Of a DNA stretch of 64,000 nucleotides, positions 51,425 to 61,244 are shown piece after piece. Positions within the stretch are counted from its first letter, which is position 1; each line of letters starts with the position of its first letter. Both the position numbers and the translations under genes were made by a program. The stretch is from an uncultured Rickettsiales bacterium (lineage in GTDB: Bacteria > Pseudomonadota > Alphaproteobacteria > Micavibrionales > GCA-2720935): assembly GCA_950054255.1 (NCBI GenBank), contig CATLOR010000001.1:434001-498000 (forward strand). The letters run 5' to 3'. The notes under the pieces are model-generated. The model worked only from the letters and a program-made list of their open reading frames with translations. It was not told the origin of the DNA and made no database searches.

Positions 51425-53674
51425 ATGCCCTTTTTTGGAACAAGAAAACAATTATCAGTTCAAGATCGTATCTCACATTTTCCTAAAACATTATGTGATA
51501 TTGAAAGTGATATCCATATTCTATGGAATGAATACCAAGTCCCTTATATTTATGCTGAAACAGATCATGATGCTGCGTTTGCATTAGGGATGGTGCATGC
51601 TCATTTACGTTTGGGACAAATCGAAGTTGCAAAACGTGTTGCTTTTGGACGTTTGTCAGAAATGTTTGGGGTATTTACGCGCGATGTTGATGAAGCATTA
51701 CGTATTTTATCACCGGCTGGAAATGTGAAAGCTGTTATTGCAGCAATGCCGAAAGAAACCAAAGATTGGGTTGATGCGTATGTGAAGGGGGTGAACCATT
51801 ATAAAAAGAACCTTACATCAGCAAATACACCTCATGAATTTAAATTACTAGGAATAGATAATAGTGAACCATGGCGCATTGAAGATTCTATCGCAATTGG
51901 GCGTTTATTTGGAACAGACGTACATTGGATGACATGGTTAGAACAATTACCACAATCAACACAGGAAGATTTTGCACGTATTTGGGCTTATATGCATGAA
52001 GTTGGTCATGGCGGTACTGTTAGCTTTGTTCCCTCAAAAAGTAAAGATAAGATTGGCAAGGTTAAAAAAGATCTCTCCAAGCTTAAAAATATTTTACAAG
52101 ACACACAAAAATCAGGCAGTAATTCTATTGTTATTGGCAAAGAGAAATCAGATACTGGACATGCTTTAATTGCAAATGATCCGCATTTAGGGTTTTTAAT
52201 TCCAAATGCGTGGGTCATGGCAGCGTTGAAGTGCCCTTCTCAAGAGGTCGTTGGTATGATGCCTCCAGGTGTTCCTATTTTTGGATTTGGACGTACACAT
52301 CATTTTGCATGGGGCGGCACAAATATGCGTGCCTTATCAAGTGATATGGTCGATGTCAGTCGCATTCCGAAAGAAGAGATAAAAACACATGAAGAAACAA
52401 TCAAAACACGTTTCTGGTTTCCAAAACATATTAAAGTTAGAAAGACCCCTCATGGGCCTATTTTAAGTGATGCAAAACTATTTCCTAAAATAAAAAAGAA
52501 AGATATCGCGGTTAGATGGATTGGGCATGAGATCACAGATGAGATTACAGCTCTGTTAAAAGCTGTGAAATCCAAGACTTGGAAAGAGTTTTATGACTCT
52601 ATGCCAACATTCGCGATTCCGCCTCAAAACTTCTTATTTGCAGGTAAAAAAGGAGATATTGGACATGTGTTGGCAACGAAAATTGCAAAACGTGTTAAAG
52701 GTCACGAAGAACATTTAATTACACCTTTTGATCTTTACGAGGAGAGTTGGAAAGAAATATTAGATAGTTCTACCCTACCTCATGCATATGAACCAGAAGA
52801 AGGCTTTCTAGCATCGGCAAATAACCGTCCTGCTGAGTCAGAATACCCAATTGGTTACTTTTTTCCTCAAGATGAGCGTATTAGACGGATTAAACAACGT
52901 ATTTCTCAAGTAGATAAATGGTCGGTACAATCCTTGATGCGCTTACAACGCGATAGTGTTTCTCTTACATCTTTAGAATTAAAAGATATGATTTTTGAGA
53001 AAACCAAAAAATACGAAGAAGAGTGGGATAATTTGCTTGTTGAGATTGCTGATTTTATGCGTCAATGGGATGGTTCTTATAGCAAGGACAGTAAAGGCGC
53101 TTATGTGTTTACGGCCTTTTTAATTGAATTTGCGCCATTGCTTTATACGCGTTTAGAACGCCCGCAAGATTTTGAGCAATTTAAAAATGATGCTTATTTC
53201 CGTGATTTATTAAAACGTGATATTGTTAAATTATCACCAGAACGTATCGCCAAGAAAGCAGAGCGTGCTTTGAAAAAAATCACACATTATTATCAAGATG
53301 ATAAAAAATGGGGTGATGTTCATCGATTACAGCTTTATCATTTCTTGGCTGGTGTTCCTCTTTTAAAACATTTTTATAAGCGTCATGACTTTGCACATGG
53401 TGGTACAAGAGAAACGATTATGAAAGCGGCGCATCCCTTAAGTGTTGAAAAACATAGAGCTTATTATGGAGCGCAATCGCGTCATATTTCTGATATGGGT
53501 GATCCTGATGAAAATTATTTTGTTCTAGCAGGTGGCCAAGATGGCTTCCCGAATTCTGAGAACTTTATGGACCAAGCTGATTTATTTACGCGCGGTGACT
53601 ATGTGAAAGTTCCTTTGAGCGATGAAGCTGTTAAAACTTTGTTCAAATATGAAACAATTTTATCTCCTTTATAA
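51425..53674 (+). CDS. Penicillin acylase family protein (Ntn hydrolase, S45-like)
   Basis: VPYIYAETDHDAAFALGMVHAHLRLGQIEVAKRVAFGRLSEMFG and GSNSIVIG...GHALIANDPHLGF. Confidence 0.88.
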   Translation: MPFFGTRKQLSVQDRISHFPKTLCDIESDIHILWNEYQVPYIYAETDHDAAFALGMVHAHLRLGQIEVAKRVAFGRLSEMFGVFTRDVDEALRILSPAGNVKAVIAAMPKETKDWVDAYVKGVNHYKKNLTSANTPHEFKLLGIDNSEPWRIEDSIAIGRLFGTDVHWMTWLEQLPQSTQEDFARIWAYMHEVGHGGTVSFVPSKSKDKIGKVKKDLSKLKNILQDTQKSGSNSIVIGKEKSDTGHALIANDPHLGFLIPNAWVMAALKCPSQEVVGMMPPGVPIFGFGRTHHFAWGGTNMRALSSDMVDVSRIPKEEIKTHEETIKTRFWFPKHIKVRKTPHGPILSDAKLFPKIKKKDIAVRWIGHEITDEITALLKAVKSKTWKEFYDSMPTFAIPPQNFLFAGKKGDIGHVLATKIAKRVKGHEEHLITPFDLYEESWKEILDSSTLPHAYEPEEGFLASANNRPAESEYPIGYFFPQDERIRRIKQRISQVDKWSVQSLMRLQRDSVSLTSLELKDMIFEKTKKYEEEWDNLLVEIADFMRQWDGSYSKDSKGAYVFTAFLIEFAPLLYTRLERPQDFEQFKNDAYFRDLLKRDIVKLSPERIAKKAERALKKITHYYQDDKKWGDVHRLQLYHFLAGVPLLKHFYKRHDFAHGGTRETIMKAAHPLSVEKHRAYYGAQSRHISDMGDPDENYFVLAGGQDGFPNSENFMDQADLFTRGDYVKVPLSDEAVKTLFKYETILSPL

Positions 53675-53714
53675 AAGACTTGCTAGAATATGAAAATGCG
53701 CGTATCGTTTTTAT

Positions 53715-54032
53715 ATGCCAATCGTATGTATCTGTAATAATTTTAATGCTGAACAAATACAAGGTGCTTTTGATCGCCTCGGTGCAGATTTATCCGCGCA
53801 ACCATCTTTAGAAGAAATATATCAATTTTACCGCGATGTTTATGAATGGTGTGGTGTTGAATACCATCAAGAAGAGGGACGCCGTCCAAGATGTCATGCT
53901 TGTTTTTCTGAATTTATTGATTTGGCCATTGATCGATTTTTTAAAGAAAACTGTCCTGCAGCTAAAATATTATTAGAACAGCGTGATCGATTAGCTCCTC
54001 AAGAGATTAAAAGACTATATCGCCCCGTTTGA
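53715..54032 (+). CDS. Bacterioferritin-associated-ferredoxin-like [2Fe-2S] protein
   Basis: MPIVCICNNFNAEQI... RRPRCHACFSEFID: BFD-type Cys spacing. Confidence 0.65.
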   Translation: MPIVCICNNFNAEQIQGAFDRLGADLSAQPSLEEIYQFYRDVYEWCGVEYHQEEGRRPRCHACFSEFIDLAIDRFFKENCPAAKILLEQRDRLAPQEIKRLYRPV

Positions 54033-54117
54033 ACCGATCTTTTCTTTGCAAATCATTTTTAATTGTATAAGCTTCACCTATCTCGATGTTTTCTCATTTG
54101 GAAGGAGTTTAATCATC

Positions 54118-54654
54118 ATGAAATATATTGTAAGTTTAGTTATTAGTTTAATCGTAGGAGTTTTTATCATGGCACATGATGCTGATGCAGCAATTGACAA
54201 AGAAAATCTAATTTATCTTGATCTTGATTACGGTCGTGTGGTTATTGAAACACGCCCTGATCTGGCCCCTCAACATGTGGCTCGTATTAAAGAGCTGACA
54301 AAAGAAGGGTTTTATGACGGAATCGTTTTCCACCGTGTGATTGAAGGCTTTATGGCTCAAACAGGTGACCCAACAGGTACAGGTACTGGCGGTAGCGGTG
54401 AAAATATTAAAGCTGAATTTAGTGCACATCCATTTGATCGAGGTGTTGTTGGTATGGCGCGTGCGGGCCACCCTGATAGTGCTGATAGCCAATTCTTTAT
54501 CATGTTTGATGATGGTCACTTCTTGAATGGTCAATACACCGTTTGGGGACAAGTAATTGAAGGCATGGAATATGTTGATCAAATTAAACGCGGCGAACCA
54601 CCTGCAAATCCAGATAAGATTGTGACAATGCAGTTGGCAACAGATGCAGAGTAA
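54118..54654 (+). CDS. Cyclophilin-type peptidyl-prolyl isomerase, secreted
   Basis: Signal peptide MKYIVSLVISLIVGVFIMAHDADA; YDGIVFHRVIEGFMAQTGDPTGTGTGGSG, DSADSQFFIMFDDGHFLNGQYTVWGQV. Confidence 0.95.
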   Translation: MKYIVSLVISLIVGVFIMAHDADAAIDKENLIYLDLDYGRVVIETRPDLAPQHVARIKELTKEGFYDGIVFHRVIEGFMAQTGDPTGTGTGGSGENIKAEFSAHPFDRGVVGMARAGHPDSADSQFFIMFDDGHFLNGQYTVWGQVIEGMEYVDQIKRGEPPANPDKIVTMQLATDAE

Positions 54655-54672
54655 ATAAAGTTACGTTGATAT

Positions 54673-54705
54673 AAAAAGTGTCTTCTTTTAAAGGGAGGCA
54701 CTTTT
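54673..54705 (+). terminator. Intrinsic terminator after the PPIase gene
   Basis: AAAAAGTGTCTT ... GAGGCACTTTTTTT stem with T-run. Confidence 0.8.
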
Positions 54706-54770
54706 TTTATTGCATTATTTTAAGTTTTATGGTAAATATATTGCTTTAATAACAAGAACAAGGTAAAAAT

Positions 54771-55658
54771 GTGATGCAATTAAACGTGCGTAGTTTCTTC
54801 GGAGCTTATCAAGCATATTGTCAAACCAATAGAATGACGGCAGATATTTTTGGGATAGATGAAGAGTTGCGTCATGATTTCGAAGATGCTGTTTTTTATC
54901 CTAAAGGCTTAGATGAGGTTTCTTTTTTAGCACATTATTTGGGAGAACCAGATAATCAATTAGCGAATTTGGTTAATTCTGTTTTTAACAGCATTCCTTT
55001 ATCACATATTTATAAAACATTAGTTGATGGTTTTGATATGAAACCAGACTTTCATCTGAAATCTGATAATGCAAAAAAATTAGAAATGTCACTGCACCAT
55101 AGTGATGACTTTATTACATTTTCTGCGGTCAGAACGTTTGATGCGCATAAAAGAAAAGTGATTCACAATTCGTGCGGTGCTTTATGCCCGCAAACAAGGA
55201 AACCAATGCATAGTGGTTATGGAAGTCGTTTTCTCTTTAATAGCCTTGCGGTGTATGACCAAATAGGCGTTACTCAAATTGATATACCAGAAGCTGTGAA
55301 AGCAGGTGTAGAGGCTTGGCCAAAAATGGGATTTGTTTTTGACGTAGATTTTTTTGACGCAGAAGTCTTTGATATTGTGTCAAATTATATTGAGAATGAA
55401 CGTGAAATGTCTTCTCAAAAAGCATCTTATATAGAATCTCTTTTGGAAGATGGCGCAGAATTTGGTGTCAAACTTTTTGAAGAAGATCCTGAACTTTTCT
55501 CTGAGATTATGAGAGAGATTGAAGCACAAGCCACAAAAATTGCTTATACAGCGAATTTACAAGATAACGAGCAACGCGCTCGGTTCAATATGTATTTTGC
55601 AGAAAAAGGGGTTAGAAGCTCTCAGCCTGTAAAACAAAAATTCCGTCTATATGGGTGA
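54771..55658 (+). CDS. Hypothetical protein, possibly GNAT-like fold
   Basis: 295 aa ORF; YDQIGVTQIDIPEAVKAGVEAWPKMGFVFD resembles the GG.AWARMGF motif I recall from GNAT-like phage/toxin proteins. Confidence 0.5.
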   Translation: MMQLNVRSFFGAYQAYCQTNRMTADIFGIDEELRHDFEDAVFYPKGLDEVSFLAHYLGEPDNQLANLVNSVFNSIPLSHIYKTLVDGFDMKPDFHLKSDNAKKLEMSLHHSDDFITFSAVRTFDAHKRKVIHNSCGALCPQTRKPMHSGYGSRFLFNSLAVYDQIGVTQIDIPEAVKAGVEAWPKMGFVFDVDFFDAEVFDIVSNYIENEREMSSQKASYIESLLEDGAEFGVKLFEEDPELFSEIMREIEAQATKIAYTANLQDNEQRARFNMYFAEKGVRSSQPVKQKFRLYG

Positions 55659-55676
55659 CAGACCACGTTTAAAAAT

Positions 55677-55997
55677 TTAGCCGAAAGTAAGCCCTGAGAT
55701 ATGGTATGTCCCTGTTTCAGGGTTTCTTTTTGTTAAGATTGTTGCTCTTTTTTTATCTTTCTCCATACCTCTTATATGAACAGGCATATTCGGGGGAAGA
55801 ACGCGGTATGTTTTATTATGTGCGGCCATAAAATCAGATACGTTAGACATTTCTTTTGTTCCTAGAGATAAGAAACGAACCCAGCGATATGTTTTCCTTC
55901 CTATAGGGAATGTCTTTTCTTCTGCGACGGGAACCGCTTGACCAATGAATTGTTCGTTAAAGAGGTGTGTTAATCGTTTGTTGCTTATTTTAGCCAT
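55677..55997 (-). CDS. Hypothetical protein
   Basis: 106 aa ORF in a gap, no recognised domain. Confidence 0.45.
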   Translation of the reverse strand: MAKISNKRLTHLFNEQFIGQAVPVAEEKTFPIGRKTYRWVRFLSLGTKEMSNVSDFMAAHNKTYRVLPPNMPVHIRGMEKDKKRATILTKRNPETGTYHISGLTFG

Positions 55998-56110
55998 ACG
56001 TTAAGCCTGTAATCTTTTATATTATTATGCGCGCTTCTTCAAACTCACTGAAGCTCTGCAAAAAAATTACATATAAAAGGACTGGTGTCAAATCTTTTTC
56101 AAGATTATGT

Positions 56111-58114
56111 TTAAAAATTAATGAGTAAATCTTGCTCTTCTAGCTTTTTGATTTGATCTCTGTATTGGGCGGCTTTTTCGAATTCTAGGTCGCTGGCGGC
56201 TTGAACCATTTTTTTCTTTAAGGATTCAATTTGTTTTTCAAGTGGTTGATTGATATCAGCGGCCATCAATACAGGACTATCTGTTTGCTCAAAGCTGTTT
56301 TCTTCATCTACGTCACGATCGACAATGGTTGTCAGTGCTTTTTTCACACTTTGAGGGGTGATGCCATATTTTTGGTTATGTTCGGTTTGTTTTTCGCGAC
56401 GGCGATTTGTTTCTTCGATCGCGGCTTTCATGCTTTTGGTTTCTTTATCTGCATATAAAATGGCACGTGCTTTTACATTACGCGCCGCGCGTCCAATTGT
56501 TTGGATAAGGGATGTTTTTGATCTCAAAAAACCTTCCTTATCAGCATCTAAGATAGCGACAAGCTCACATTCAGGTATGTCTAATCCTTCGCGGAGAAGG
56601 TTGATTCCAATTAAAATATCAAAATCGCCTCGGCGCAGACCTTGAATGAGTTCAATCCGTTCTAATGTATCAATGTCAGAATGCATATAGCGCGCATTTA
56701 AGCCAGCCTCAGCCATGTATTCAGAAAGGGCTTCAGCCATTTTCTTGGTTAGAGTTGTGACGAGAACACGTCCGCCTCGTTCGCTGATTTGACGTGATTC
56801 ATATAAGAGATCATCCACTTGTGTTTTGACAGGGCGTATTAAAACATCTGGATCAACAAGTCCTGTTGGTCGTACAATTTGTTCTACAAAATCACCCTCA
56901 GTTTGCTCTAACTCCCATGGGCCTGGTGTAGCGGAAATATAAATCGTTTGGGGACGCAGTTTGTTCCACTCTTCAAATTTTAATGGGCGGTTATCTTTAC
57001 AAGATGGAAGTCTAAAACCATAGTCTGAGAGTGTGTTCTTTCGACTTCTATCGCCATTAAACATCCCTCCAATCTGAGGCACCATCACGTGACTTTCATC
57101 ACAAAATAAAAGGGCGTTTTCGGGTAGATATTCAAACAAAGTTGGTGGCGCTTCTCCTGGGGCGCGACCTGTGAGATAACGTGAATAATTTTCAATCCCA
57201 TTACACATGCCTGTTGCGGCTAGCATTTCGAGATCAAATTGAACACGCTGTTCTATGCGTTGTGCTTCTATCAATTTTCCCTCATCTTCGAATTCTTTTA
57301 AGCGTATTTTGAGATCTTTCTTGATCTGCTCAATGGCTTGAGAAATTGTCGGTCCTGGTGTGACATAGTGTGAATTGGGATAAAGACGAACTTGCTCAAG
57401 AGTTGTGATTTTTTGTCCTGTTAAAGGGTCAAATTCTACAATTTCTTCAACCTCATCTCCAAAAAAAGAAAAGCGCCAAGCACGATCATCATAGTGTGAT
57501 GGGAAAATTTCAACGACATCTCCTCTGACACGAAATGAGCCACGTTCAAAACTAATATCATTACGTTGATAGTGAAGCTCAACTAAACGGCGTAACAGAT
57601 CATCACGCTCCAAGGTTTCCTCTTCGATGACTGAAAAAGACATATTGTGATAATCTTGTGATGATCCAATACCATAGATACAAGAAACTGAGGCAACGAC
57701 AATCACGTCAGGGCGTTCAAATAGAGCACGTGTTGCGGCATGGCGCATACGATCAATTTGTTCATTGATTGAAGATTCTTTTTCAATAAAGGTATCACTT
57801 CTAGGGACATAAGCTTCTGGTTGATAATAATCATAATAGGATACGAAATATTCAACGGCGTTATTGGGAAAGAATTCTTTTAATTCACCATATAATTGCG
57901 CGGCTAATGTTTTATTGGGGGCGAGGACAATTGCAGGTCGCTGTGTGCGTTCAATGACATTTGCCATTGTAAATGTCTTCCCTGAGCCTGTGACACCGAG
58001 GAGAACTTGATCTGTTAACCCATCTTTTAAACCTTCGACAAGTGTATTAATAGCTTCTGGCTGGTCACCAGCAGGCTCAAAAGGTGCAGCAATTTGAAAC
58101 GGAATTTTTTCCAT
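56111..58114 (-). CDS. uvrB: Excinuclease ABC subunit B
   Basis: [51 protein letters not shown]-terminal UVR motif. Confidence 0.98.
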   Translation of the reverse strand: MEKIPFQIAAPFEPAGDQPEAINTLVEGLKDGLTDQVLLGVTGSGKTFTMANVIERTQRPAIVLAPNKTLAAQLYGELKEFFPNNAVEYFVSYYDYYQPEAYVPRSDTFIEKESSINEQIDRMRHAATRALFERPDVIVVASVSCIYGIGSSQDYHNMSFSVIEEETLERDDLLRRLVELHYQRNDISFERGSFRVRGDVVEIFPSHYDDRAWRFSFFGDEVEEIVEFDPLTGQKITTLEQVRLYPNSHYVTPGPTISQAIEQIKKDLKIRLKEFEDEGKLIEAQRIEQRVQFDLEMLAATGMCNGIENYSRYLTGRAPGEAPPTLFEYLPENALLFCDESHVMVPQIGGMFNGDRSRKNTLSDYGFRLPSCKDNRPLKFEEWNKLRPQTIYISATPGPWELEQTEGDFVEQIVRPTGLVDPDVLIRPVKTQVDDLLYESRQISERGGRVLVTTLTKKMAEALSEYMAEAGLNARYMHSDIDTLERIELIQGLRRGDFDILIGINLLREGLDIPECELVAILDADKEGFLRSKTSLIQTIGRAARNVKARAILYADKETKSMKAAIEETNRRREKQTEHNQKYGITPQSVKKALTTIVDRDVDEENSFEQTDSPVLMAADINQPLEKQIESLKKKMVQAASDLEFEKAAQYRDQIKKLEEQDLLINF

Positions 58115-58136
58115 GCTTTTTTATATAAGCCAAGCC

Positions 58137-58496
58137 TTACTTAGAGCAAGGAAATTGTTCATATAATGCGAGAGAAATCGCAGGAGAAGCAATAAAGCTA
58201 TCATGTTGTTCATTATCGGCCATATAGGCAATAACGAGATTTGCTATATCTGTTATGGGTAACTCTTTTGGAACACAAAAATCAACCGTTGGCGCAGTGC
58301 CTAGTGACCGAATAAGGTTGTGATAATCAATCACGCCTTGGATATACCCCTGACATTTGAGCTTATCACTTGCTTCTTTGCTAAAGCATAAAGATAATAG
58401 ATTTTCTGCAGGCAAAGGATTTTCGGCATTTGCTGTTTTGTAAGAGGAACAGAAAAATAAGAGGGTCAAAACACTTATGACAGCAACATATTTCAT
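58137..58496 (-). CDS. Rap1a/Tai-like small secreted protein
   Basis: Signal peptide, then LLSLCF...KCQGYIQGVIDYH...VDFCVP...IANLVIAYMADN...PAISLALYEQFPCSK, which matches the Rap1a/Tai Cys and GYIxGVxD pattern. Confidence 0.65.
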   Translation of the reverse strand: MKYVAVISVLTLLFFCSSYKTANAENPLPAENLLSLCFSKEASDKLKCQGYIQGVIDYHNLIRSLGTAPTVDFCVPKELPITDIANLVIAYMADNEQHDSFIASPAISLALYEQFPCSK

Positions 58497-59515
58497 GAGT
58501 TTTCTTTTAGTTTTTGAAGCGCAGCAAATGGAGAGTTTTCATTAATTTCTTGTTTTGACTTTGTTTCCTCGCGCTTTTTCTTTGCCGCATTGCTTGGGAG
58601 ATGGTAAAGACGTTTTTCTTTTGATTTTGCTTTAAAACCCATCTGTCCTAAAAGCTTATGAGCACGTGCAAAATCGATCCCGATCATATTGACCATCTCA
58701 TTTTTAAGCTCGACAATGCCTTTTTCAGCGGTGTCATAAAGTTTTGAATTTAAGCGCTCGAGCATATCAAGGCGTACGGCAGTTTTACCAAGAGGCATAT
58801 AACCAATGAAACTGGCATAATCGGCATGTTTGTCATTTTTTAATGAGAAAGAAGTATGCCCGCCATCCATGAGTGTGAAACGATGTTTGATTTCAAAAGC
58901 ATTCCACAAGATTGTCATGAGTTCTTGTGTTGATCTTTCTAAGACGGATTTTAAATAGATTGAGAAAGCCCCTAAATAAACACCACGTTTTTTTAAGCGG
59001 CCTTTTTCTTCAAGAGATAAATCATTCATGATTGAGCTGACCTCTGATCTTTGAACCCAGCCATGATTTTCAAAAATTTGGAAAAGTAGACCACTCATAA
59101 TACCTTTTTCATCGTGGTTTTTGAGCGCAAATAATTGACCAAATTGGTGCGTAATTTTGGCATCGACCCATTCTTTTAAGAAATCAGTGAGCCATTTGAC
59201 TTGTGTATCATTTAAAAAATCACGTGATAGAAGTGTGATATTTGGTTCAAATAAGGTTTGCCCTTGTGTGACGCGTGCAATACTTTCTCCTTTAAATTGG
59301 ATCATAGCATCTTTTAAAAGGGATAACTCCTCAGGTGTTGTTTTAATGTCATCTAACTTCTCAGCGATATAATCTTGCATGAGCGGTTGGGTCTTTTTAA
59401 TTAATTCTGCTTTTTCCTGTTGGGAAAAAGTTTTTAGAAATGTGATAGATAGACCCTTAATGTCGCCACAAGGGAGATCATTTTTTAAAATTTTTGTATT
59501 CTCTTTTTTTAACAT
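58493..59515 (-). CDS. Stand-alone protein resembling the C-terminal domain of alphaproteobacterial SUV3/MgpS-like helicases, without motor domain
   Basis: GRLKKRGVYLGAFSIYLKSVL...LMTILWNAF...GHTSF...GKTAVRLDMLERLNSKLY matches the RRLGVRFGAYHLYLPALL...LWAL...AVRxDMLERLADLIR pattern of that C-terminal region; no Walker motifs. Confidence 0.6.
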   Translation of the reverse strand: MLKKENTKILKNDLPCGDIKGLSITFLKTFSQQEKAELIKKTQPLMQDYIAEKLDDIKTTPEELSLLKDAMIQFKGESIARVTQGQTLFEPNITLLSRDFLNDTQVKWLTDFLKEWVDAKITHQFGQLFALKNHDEKGIMSGLLFQIFENHGWVQRSEVSSIMNDLSLEEKGRLKKRGVYLGAFSIYLKSVLERSTQELMTILWNAFEIKHRFTLMDGGHTSFSLKNDKHADYASFIGYMPLGKTAVRLDMLERLNSKLYDTAEKGIVELKNEMVNMIGIDFARAHKLLGQMGFKAKSKEKRLYHLPSNAAKKKREETKSKQEINENSPFAALQKLKENS

Positions 59516-59633
59516 AGCCTTTTTATAAAAAGAAAATACAGAATATGCAATATAATAATAGGTTGATATCACACTATTTTGTGCTAAAAAATATAGATAG
59601 AATGGTTTTATTCTCGCGACCAAAGGATTTTTT

Positions 59634-61208
59634 ATGCGTATTTTTTCTTTTCTCTCACTAATCTTTCTTTTTTCTTTCTCATCGGTTCAGGCAGAGCCTG
59701 TTGATCGCAAGGAAGAGGTTAAACAATTTGTACAAGACACACTCTCTATGATGGAAGTGAGCGTTGAGCAACAAGCTGAAGGCGGTGATCTGCGCTTTGA
59801 AGGAGAGCTCGCTGTTGAAGAGGTTGATGGATATTACGCTGTGACAACACCCGATATCTCCTATTATCTTGGGAAATACCGTGTTGAAATTGGTATGATC
59901 GCTTCAAATATGATGCTACTCACCGAACCAGGTGAGGTTGATCAATGGTCTATTTCCGCAGCTTTGCCAACACCTATTTTTGTTTATGAAGAAGATAAAA
60001 TGATTGGACAATTAAAAGTTGGTAATCAAAAAATATCGTCTTTATGGGTGCCAAGTATACTTTTCTGGGCAAATCTTGATTATGAATTTACGGATATTGA
60101 ATATAATGATTTTGTGAAATCAACAAAAGTGTCTGTTGATTCTGTAAAGGTAAAAAGAACATCTATCCCTCTTGATGATGGACTTTGGAATATTGATGAG
60201 GCGGCTATGATTTCTGATATTTCAGTCAAAACGCCATCTGATCAAGGGTTTTTTAGAATTGGTGGTATGGATGTGACGAGTAAGACACAAGCATTTGATC
60301 CGCTTACAGTGAAACGAAATGTTGATAATTTAAATGCTCTTACAACATGGTCTGTGGAAAATGAAAATAATGTAGATATAACCGCTTTTATGGATATCTT
60401 TAAGAATTTAACACAGAGTTTTCAGCAAGCAAAAACGACTATTAACGTAAAAGATATTACTTTTAAAGATAGTAAAAAAGGCGATACTTTTTCAATACCT
60501 GATTTTAAAATGACATCTGATTATCGTAATAATGAAGCGGGTTATGTTAGTGGTGGCCTGAGTTTTAACGTTGATGAGATTCAAACAGAAGCGCAACCAG
60601 CGGTCGCGCAAATAGCGCAAACAACACTTCCTTTGGTGTTTGACTTTCAATATCATGTCGAAAATTTTCCGAAATGGGATACTCTAAAACCTATTTTTGA
60701 AGAGGCTCAGGCGTTAAGTAAACTTGAAGCACAACCTGATGCAGACCCAATGGTGGTTGAAGCAAAGAACAAAGCGCTTCAAGAAAAGTTGACGGCATCT
60801 TTACAAGAGGTTGGTTTGGTTGTTGGAATTGATAAATTGAGTATTGGCATTCCGACATCTTCTTTGAATATAAAAGGGGATTTCAGATTTGATGAAGCTG
60901 CAGCTAAGGATGTTGTAACAGATTTTGTAATTACAATTTCAGGTCTTGAAGAAACAATGCAAAAATCAGGTCAACAAGCAGGTCCTGTTGCGATGTTTTT
61001 ACCGATGATTACAGCGATGGGTGAGGTTGTAGAAGATAGTGATCCAAATTCAAAATCGGTAACATATAAATATCATATCCAATTGACACAATCGGGTCAG
61101 ATGTTAGTTAATGGACAAGATATGAGCTCAATGATGGGGGGAATGGCGCCATCAGAAGAACCAGCTGGAATTGTAAATCCACATATGTCGCCGGCACCTT
61201 TACAATAA
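59634..61208 (+). CDS. Hypothetical secreted protein
   Basis: 524 aa ORF with signal peptide MRIFSFLSLIFLFSFSSVQA; beta-rich soluble remainder. Confidence 0.6.
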   Translation: MRIFSFLSLIFLFSFSSVQAEPVDRKEEVKQFVQDTLSMMEVSVEQQAEGGDLRFEGELAVEEVDGYYAVTTPDISYYLGKYRVEIGMIASNMMLLTEPGEVDQWSISAALPTPIFVYEEDKMIGQLKVGNQKISSLWVPSILFWANLDYEFTDIEYNDFVKSTKVSVDSVKVKRTSIPLDDGLWNIDEAAMISDISVKTPSDQGFFRIGGMDVTSKTQAFDPLTVKRNVDNLNALTTWSVENENNVDITAFMDIFKNLTQSFQQAKTTINVKDITFKDSKKGDTFSIPDFKMTSDYRNNEAGYVSGGLSFNVDEIQTEAQPAVAQIAQTTLPLVFDFQYHVENFPKWDTLKPIFEEAQALSKLEAQPDADPMVVEAKNKALQEKLTASLQEVGLVVGIDKLSIGIPTSSLNIKGDFRFDEAAAKDVVTDFVITISGLEETMQKSGQQAGPVAMFLPMITAMGEVVEDSDPNSKSVTYKYHIQLTQSGQMLVNGQDMSSMMGGMAPSEEPAGIVNPHMSPAPLQ

Positions 61209-61244
61209 ATAAAAGTAGAATAACTAAAAAAAGAGGTTTTTTTA

